A stretch of DNA of 47,509 bases from Verrucomicrobiaceae bacterium (lineage in GTDB: Bacteria; Verrucomicrobiota; Verrucomicrobiia; Verrucomicrobiales; DEV007), in the NCBI GenBank assembly GCA_004211885.1, contig SHBV01000022.1:1-47509 (forward strand). The letters run 5' to 3'. The position numbers and the translations under genes are program-made. The notes beneath the pieces are model-generated. The model worked only from the letters and a program-made list of their open reading frames with translations. It made no database searches and was not told the origin of the DNA. Shown piece after piece: positions 43,502 to 47,509 of the stretch (position 1 is the first letter of the stretch; each line of letters starts with the position of its first letter).

Positions 43502-44461
43502 CTAAGATCGATCCTTAATCCACCCGAAGACAATTTTAAATAGCTCATCTCTTTCTTTGTCGAAGGCAAGAAGATGATGACTTTCCTTAAAGAGCCTCTT
43601 TGATTTGTCTTTAGCCTCTAAGGAATTAAAAAATCGATCCACCTCATGTGGTTTCGTAAAAATATCTTTTCCAGGATGAAGGACAAGGACCGGTTCCTTG
43701 ATCTTCGATGCAACCTCTGAACTGCTAAACACCATCCCCTCAATGGTTCCAAGAATTCTCAAAGTGAATTTGGGAACATAGTGCTTAGTCGTCGCCATTT
43801 TCTCCCAGTGATCATTGCCTTCGGAAACCTTAGCTTCACCGCCGCCAGACAAACTGCGCAAAGAAACCCTATAACTGGGCCACAATAACATTGCAGTACG
43901 CACCAATAAATTCTTAATCGGCGGCAACTTTCCTGGCAATGCAATTAAGGGAGAAGAATAAATCATGCCCTTGATCTGCTCCTTATTCTTTTCAGAAATT
44001 TCTGAGAACCCATGCATCAGTATCAGTGACCCGAGACTCTCCCCATACAAAAATATAGGAACAGATCCAATTTCTTTACGCACCGAACTAATGAAAGAAT
44101 TCAAATCAGAAAACCACAACTGAACATCTTTTAAATCACCGACCCTCTTAGGAACAGGGTCATTGCCCTGACCACGCAATTCATACGCATACACTGATAT
44201 TCCTTTTTGCGAGAGCGCCGATCCCAAGCTGCTAAAATCGGAAGCTGCACCACTGATACCATGGACTCCAATTATTACAGCACGAGGAGTGTTCCCGCCC
44301 TTAGAAACCCATTTAGAATAGGAAAAATGAACCCCATCAAAACTTTTCCACTTTGCAGTTAAGGTCGCATCTTCTCCGAAAGAAGGCACTGGCATCAAGA
44401 ACAAGGCCACTAAGCAGATCATCCTTAAAGGAACCATATTCATACTAATGAATATAATCAT
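43502..44461 (-). CDS. Secreted or membrane-attached alpha/beta hydrolase (serine aminopeptidase S33 / monoacylglycerol-lipase-like)
   Basis: 319 residues. A signal sequence (hydrophobic about 12-28, cleavage near SFGED; MNMVPLRM at 44443 is an equal start candidate) precedes an alpha/beta hydrolase fold. It shows the oxyanion block GVHGISGAASDF (about 65-76), the nucleophile elbow YGESLGS (Ser about 146), the acid in LHPGKDIFTKP (about 262) and the catalytic His in ESHHLLAFD (about 296). YAYELRGQGND is a typical S33 segment. Likely substrates are lysophospholipids, monoglycerides or other esters; the family does not fix this. Its stop is 20 bases from that of the convergent ArsM gene. Confidence 0.88.
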   Translation of the reverse strand: MIIFISMNMVPLRMICLVALFLMPVPSFGEDATLTAKWKSFDGVHFSYSKWVSKGGNTPRAVIIGVHGISGAASDFSSLGSALSQKGISVYAYELRGQGNDPVPKRVGDLKDVQLWFSDLNSFISSVRKEIGSVPIFLYGESLGSLILMHGFSEISEKNKEQIKGMIYSSPLIALPGKLPPIKNLLVRTAMLLWPSYRVSLRSLSGGGEAKVSEGNDHWEKMATTKHYVPKFTLRILGTIEGMVFSSSEVASKIKEPVLVLHPGKDIFTKPHEVDRFFNSLEAKDKSKRLFKESHHLLAFDKERDELFKIVFGWIKDRS

Positions 44462-44610
44462 AGATTTGGGGAAATCCTTAAAAATCTATAGATGAGTTTT
44501 TCAAATTCGATCAAGGCATTTGAAGAACAACTATAATAATGCAATTACTAATAATTTATAATTCACCGGTTTATAATTGATTTTTTGTCTTCACATTACA
44601 TTATTGACTC

Positions 44611-44973
44611 GTGCTGAATAAAATCAGAACTTTGCTTATCTGCATATTTGTTTTCACTGTAGCCGGAGGCCATTGGGGAATGATGCAGGTGATCGCTTGG
44701 TCTGAAATGAGCAGTCAGCAGAAAAACATTAGCTTCATTGGAGCGATTTTTTCAGATCCCTGCGAGCTCTGCATTAAGATCTCAGAAGAACGTGGCAAAG
44801 AAAAGAAAGACCCTAAATCTTCAGCTAACGTCAAAAATCAAATGGTTCCAGGAACCACATCCAAAATCAAATTAATCTATTCTCCACAACTAATCGCATT
44901 AATAGATCATCAATGTGCTCCCCTTAGGAGCATTAGTTCAGAACCCTCCACGGGCCCTCCCCGAAGCTGCTAA
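44611..44973 (+). CDS. Small exported protein with CxxC, unknown function
   Basis: 120 residues from GTG 44611 (no ATG fits the signal). The first about 30 residues form a signal or membrane segment (LLICIFVFTVAGGHWGMMQVIAW). Then SDPCELCIKISEERGKEKKD has a CxxC pair at about 51-54, followed by a basic stretch, LIYSPQLIALI, and a tail ending PPRSC. I do not recognise a named family with confidence. Similar small PCxxC proteins are sometimes placed next to genes for metal-related outer-membrane proteins, as here, where the Met/His-rich beta-barrel gene follows after 150 bases on the same strand. A copper-linked role is inference only. Confidence 0.65.
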   Translation: MLNKIRTLLICIFVFTVAGGHWGMMQVIAWSEMSSQQKNISFIGAIFSDPCELCIKISEERGKEKKDPKSSANVKNQMVPGTTSKIKLIYSPQLIALIDHQCAPLRSISSEPSTGPPRSC

Positions 44974-44992
44974 TCCAATCAGCTTTTAAAAT

Positions 44993-45030
44993 GTCTCGGT
45001 AGTCCAAAACTGGACTTTCATGAGCGAGAC
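44993..45030 (+). other. Two-tier RNA hairpin between the CxxC protein and the Met/His-rich porin
   Basis: Outer stem GTCTCG (44993-44998) with CGAGAC (45025-45030); inner stem AGTCCA (45001-45006) with TGGACT (45011-45016) capped by a four-base AAAC loop. A T-rich tract (AAATTTTCTCTTTCC) follows. It could be a terminator of the small gene or a regulatory leader element. A second, weaker hairpin (AAGCTG 44964-44969 / CAGCTT 44980-44985) overlaps the preceding stop codon. Confidence 0.5.
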
Positions 45031-45123
45031 AAATTTTCTCTTTCCTTGAAATAAAATGGTTTTAGGGGACTTGAAAAATTACTTACTAACAATTTTTACC
45101 TATCTATTAACTATATCATCAAA

Positions 45124-46224
45124 ATGAAAAATTTTATTCTTAGCGTCACAACCCTGTGTTGCCTCGCATTCAATTCTTTAATTACATCCGCGGACGAATC
45201 CCATTCATCAGACAAATCAAAATGGAATCCCGGACGCCCTGACAGTCATGCTCCTATAGGAGTGATGGGCGATCATACTCACGGAGCCAATGAATACATG
45301 CTCTCTTATCGTTTCATGTCAATGGAGATGAACGGACACAGACAAGGGAGCCGCTCACTGACCTCAGCAGACGTGTTTGGCCTAGGCTATGACATCACCG
45401 CTTTAGACATGAGCATGGACATGCATATGTTCGGATTCATGTATGCCCCTTCTGATCAATTAACCTTTATGGGAATGGTTAATTTTGTAGAAAATTCTAT
45501 GAACATGTTACATAAGCCAGGTCAAATGCATATGGGAGGTGGCATGGACATGGGAGGCGGTATGGACATGGATGGCGGTATGGATATGCATCACCATGGT
45601 GGCAAAATGAGCCACAGCTCGGCAGGGATCGGAGACATATCAATTGGCGGATTATACAAGTTCTATGACGAAAAAAATCACCGCGCGCACTTGAATCTTA
45701 GTGTAGTTATTCCAAGTGCTCGGGTAGAGGAAAGTGAACATGGAATGTTATTGCCTTACGGAATGCAACTCGGTTCCGGAACTTGGGATCTTAAGCCTGG
45801 GGTCACTTGGCTAGGACAATCAGGTTCGTTCAGTTATGGAGCGCAGATCATGGCCACGGTTCGACTCGAGGATGAAAATGATGCCGGTTACTTGCTCGGA
45901 GACCGTCTCGATACAACTGCATGGTTGGCCCGTGAATTAATGGACGGACTCAGTGCTTCTGTACGACTCAGCTATACAAAGTCGGATCCTATCGAAGGAC
46001 ACTTTCACAACGCTCACAATCATAATTCACCCACATTCTTACAGGGAAATTATGGAGGAGACTTTCTGGAAGGAGGGATTGGCTTGAACTGGCAATTCAA
46101 GAAAGGCACCATGAAAGGACACCGATTAGCCATTGAAGGAATTTTTCCTCTTGATCAGGACACTAACGGAGTCGGTATGAATCGCGATTATACAGTCATT
46201 GCAGGTTGGCAATTCGCATTCTAG
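45124..46224 (+). CDS. Outer-membrane beta-barrel protein with Met/His-rich loop, probable copper or other soft-metal role
   Basis: 366 residues. A signal peptide (MKNFILSVTTLCCLAFNSLITSA) is followed by APIGVMGDHTHGANEYMLSYRFM and alternating beta-strand segments through to a C-terminal Phe (WQFAF), as in outer-membrane barrels assembled by BAM. The style is that of Phenol_MetA_deg-type transporters. Residues about 136-165 are a Met/Gly/Asp/His stretch (GGGMDM units, then MHHHGGKMSHSS), and other Met/His pairs (MDMHM, HFHNAHNHNS) occur. Methionine with histidine favours Cu(I)/Cu(II) or Ag(I) binding, so uptake or sequestration of copper is a reasonable inference. It is 150 bases downstream of the CxxC protein gene and convergent with the SMUG1 gene. 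Confidence 0.8.
   Translation: MKNFILSVTTLCCLAFNSLITSADESHSSDKSKWNPGRPDSHAPIGVMGDHTHGANEYMLSYRFMSMEMNGHRQGSRSLTSADVFGLGYDITALDMSMDMHMFGFMYAPSDQLTFMGMVNFVENSMNMLHKPGQMHMGGGMDMGGGMDMDGGMDMHHHGGKMSHSSAGIGDISIGGLYKFYDEKNHRAHLNLSVVIPSARVEESEHGMLLPYGMQLGSGTWDLKPGVTWLGQSGSFSYGAQIMATVRLEDENDAGYLLGDRLDTTAWLARELMDGLSASVRLSYTKSDPIEGHFHNAHNHNSPTFLQGNYGGDFLEGGIGLNWQFKKGTMKGHRLAIEGIFPLDQDTNGVGMNRDYTVIAGWQFAF
45532..45585 (+). repeat. Three tandem 18-bp units encoding the Met-rich loop
   Basis: Units at 45532-45549, 45550-45567 and 45568-45585 have the form ATGGGAGGYGGYATGGAC with one to three changes each and encode M-G-G-G-M-D (third copy M-D-G-G-M-D). The period keeps the frame, so copy number could vary without breaking the protein. 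Confidence 0.9.
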
Positions 46225-46238
46225 GAAAAACAAAAAAC

Positions 46239-46967
46239 TCAACTCCAGATACCCGACTCTTTCAATTGTTTCTGAGCAGTCCCGCTCCAGTCCCGGTTTG
46301 CCGCGGGACTAGCGGGACTTGGGTGTAAAATACGTGTCACATTTGGTGAATTGGTCAAATTACCAGAAATTAAATTGAGCTTGGATTCGGCAAAGGCACC
46401 TACTCCGACTGCCCACTCCGGCTGTAAAATATCAATTACTTTTGATAAGTGAATATCACATATTTGATCAAGCGCTTCTCTTTCTTTGACTGGAAGCTTA
46501 TCAGGAGTTCGATTCTTACCGGACTCTTCCATGAAAACAAGAGGGCAATAATTAAGAACAAAATGATTTTTGAAGAAAATATCTGGCTTCCCGAATCTTT
46601 CCGCAAACAAGCCCCATAAACGGCGACCACTCACTTCGGACCGAGAACAGTTAAATCCCTCAACTGGGCGCTTCGTGTGCTCGGGGTTGGGCCTCATCAC
46701 TTCACAATCAATGCCCATCCAGTCACGGACGGCAGAGATTTCCCCGAACGGTATCCCCGTCTGCGCCATTCCCCAGGGACCCGGATTCATTCCAAGGAAC
46801 AGAACTTTTTTCTTGGAACGAGAAAATCTTTCCAGATATTGCTCGTGAGGATCCCAAGCATATTCTAACGGATTATAGACACATGAAACGGGTGAAGAAA
46901 ATTCGAGCCCTGAAACTAAAGAACTGAGTTCCTTTGCCGCGTCCTTCATTTCCTTAGCTGTGCTCAT
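46239..46967 (-). CDS. Uracil-DNA glycosylase, SMUG1-like
   Basis: 242 residues, no signal peptide. The N-terminal active-site motif is GMNPGPWGMAQTGIPFGE (about 59-76), as in SMUG1, where Asn61 takes the place of the catalytic Asp of family 1 enzymes. RPVEGFNCSRSEVSGRRLWGLF follows, and the C-terminal motif is HPSPASPAANRDW (about 216-228), whose His is the second key residue. It removes uracil or 5-hydroxymethyluracil from DNA in base excision repair. SMUG1 was first known from animals, with bacterial members in a minority of phyla. The gene is not in an operon. It converges with the metal-related porin gene (14 bases) and follows an Amt terminator. Confidence 0.9.
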   Translation of the reverse strand: MSTAKEMKDAAKELSSLVSGLEFSSPVSCVYNPLEYAWDPHEQYLERFSRSKKKVLFLGMNPGPWGMAQTGIPFGEISAVRDWMGIDCEVMRPNPEHTKRPVEGFNCSRSEVSGRRLWGLFAERFGKPDIFFKNHFVLNYCPLVFMEESGKNRTPDKLPVKEREALDQICDIHLSKVIDILQPEWAVGVGAFAESKLNLISGNLTNSPNVTRILHPSPASPAANRDWSGTAQKQLKESGIWS

Positions 46968-47011
46968 TAATAACTTTAATAGTGCCTCTTTAAAAGCGGC
47001 ACAAGAAATAA

Positions 47012-47040
47012 GAAGGCCCGGGCAATGTGCCCGGGCCTTC
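47012..47040 (-). terminator. Rho-independent terminator of the ammonium transporter gene
   Basis: GAAGGCCCGGGCA (47012-47024) pairs with TGCCCGGGCCTTC (47028-47040), a perfect 13-bp GC-rich stem with a 3-nt loop. It lies 31 bases after the Amt stop codon, and on the minus strand the stem is followed by TCTTATTTCTTG, a moderately T-rich tail. Confidence 0.8.
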
Positions 47041-47071
47041 AGTTCATTTAATTCAATGTGAATGATTAAGG

Positions 47072-47509
47072 TTAGTCGTTATAGGCAGTTTCACCATGCG
47101 CAGATTGGTCGAGACCAATACTTTCCTCAGACTCATCAACTCTCAAGCCAACAGTATGTTTTATGACAAGAAGAATGACAATGGTTACAACTGCAGTAAA
47201 GACAATGGCAAATATGGAACCTAGTGCCTGAATTCCTAACTGACTTGTCCAGCTATATGCATCACCAACATTATTATTATTTCCCTGCAATGCACCAACG
47301 GCAACTACTGCAGCGAGGAGGGTTCCAACGAGTCCACCGACACCGTGAACACCGACAACGTCGAGTGAATCATCATATCCCAAAGCGTTCTTGACCTTAA
47401 TTGAGAAGTACCAACAAATTGCACCAGAAGCGACTCCAATGATCAGAGCCCCGATGGGACCAGCGACTCCAGAAGCGGGCGTGATTGCCGCAAGACCGGC
47501 AATAGCCCC
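47072..47509 (-). CDS. amt: Ammonium transporter Amt (C-terminal part; N-terminus beyond window)
   Basis: The last 145 codons of an Amt/Mep/Rh channel; the frame is open to the right edge. Visible family marks are AIAGLAAITPASGVAGPIGALIIG, GYDDSLDVVGVHGVGGLVGTLLA (holding the second His of the Amt twin-His pore) and the last TM helix IFAIVFTAVVTIVILLVIKHTVGLR, then the cytoplasmic tail LRVDESEESIGLDQSAHGETAYND. That tail is the usual docking and gating region for the PII protein GlnK. Function is ammonium import across the inner membrane, typically under nitrogen limitation. No glnK lies downstream before the terminator; it could be upstream outside the window. Confidence 0.96.
   Translation of the reverse strand, partial: GAIAGLAAITPASGVAGPIGALIIGVASGAICWYFSIKVKNALGYDDSLDVVGVHGVGGLVGTLLAAVVAVGALQGNNNNVGDAYSWTSQLGIQALGSIFAIVFTAVVTIVILLVIKHTVGLRVDESEESIGLDQSAHGETAYND

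Noticed and set aside
45532..45585. CRISPR-like or mobile-element repeat
   Set aside because: The units are contiguous without spacers and keep the coding frame of the porin.

Overview
The window looks like a chromosomal piece of a marine or aquatic member of the PVC group, most likely Verrucomicrobiota. The evidence is four pairs of a planctomycete/verrucomicrobial-type cytochrome protein (PSCyt1/DUF1549/DUF1553) with a Tat-exported DUF1501 protein, two sulfatases with a C-x-P-S-R maturation site, two DUF1080 proteins, a sialidase, FG-GAP and EF-hand secreted proteins, and an alanyl-tRNA synthetase whose inserts resemble verrucomicrobial enzymes as I remember them. GC looks moderate (about mid-40s percent by eye). 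I see no phage, insertion sequence, CRISPR array or plasmid gene.

Layout. 1-5.2 kb (minus strand): a sialidase cut by the left edge, a fasciclin protein with its own terminator, tRNA-Tyr(GUA), a secreted cyanophycinase-like peptidase and an FG-GAP protein. 5.3-12.2 kb: a NodT-type outer-membrane lipoprotein, a DUF1080 protein, then a plus-strand run of EF-hand protein, cytochrome protein and DUF1501 protein. 12.2-25.2 kb (minus): a probable operon read from 25.2 kb downward, giving a giant TPR protein, a membrane-anchored fusion of a PD40 propeller with a squalene-cyclase-like toroid, a sulfatase, a cytochrome/DUF1501 pair and an SGNH esterase. 25.4-34.1 kb (plus): two more cytochrome/DUF1501 pairs back to back. 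34.1-36.7 kb (minus): a second sulfatase and a second DUF1080 protein. 36.8-47.5 kb: housekeeping and stress genes, namely alaS with an in-frame stop, a gluconokinase, an M3 oligopeptidase, an ArsM-type methyltransferase, an alpha/beta hydrolase, a putative metal (copper?) pair, a SMUG1-type uracil-DNA glycosylase, and an Amt ammonium transporter cut by the right edge.

How it may work together. Nearly all genes from 1 to 36.7 kb encode exported proteins. Sialidase, sulfatases, SGNH esterase and DUF1080 proteins are the usual tools for taking apart decorated (sulfated, acylated, sialylated) glycans. The cytochrome/DUF1501 pairs are abundant in PVC genomes of this lifestyle, but their reaction is not established. 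The two most unusual points are the TPR plus PD40-membrane-toroid plus sulfatase gene block, which looks like an envelope complex of unknown function, and the single in-frame TAA inside an otherwise intact alaS. No glycan transporter, sulfatase-maturing enzyme or dedicated regulator is visible in this window.
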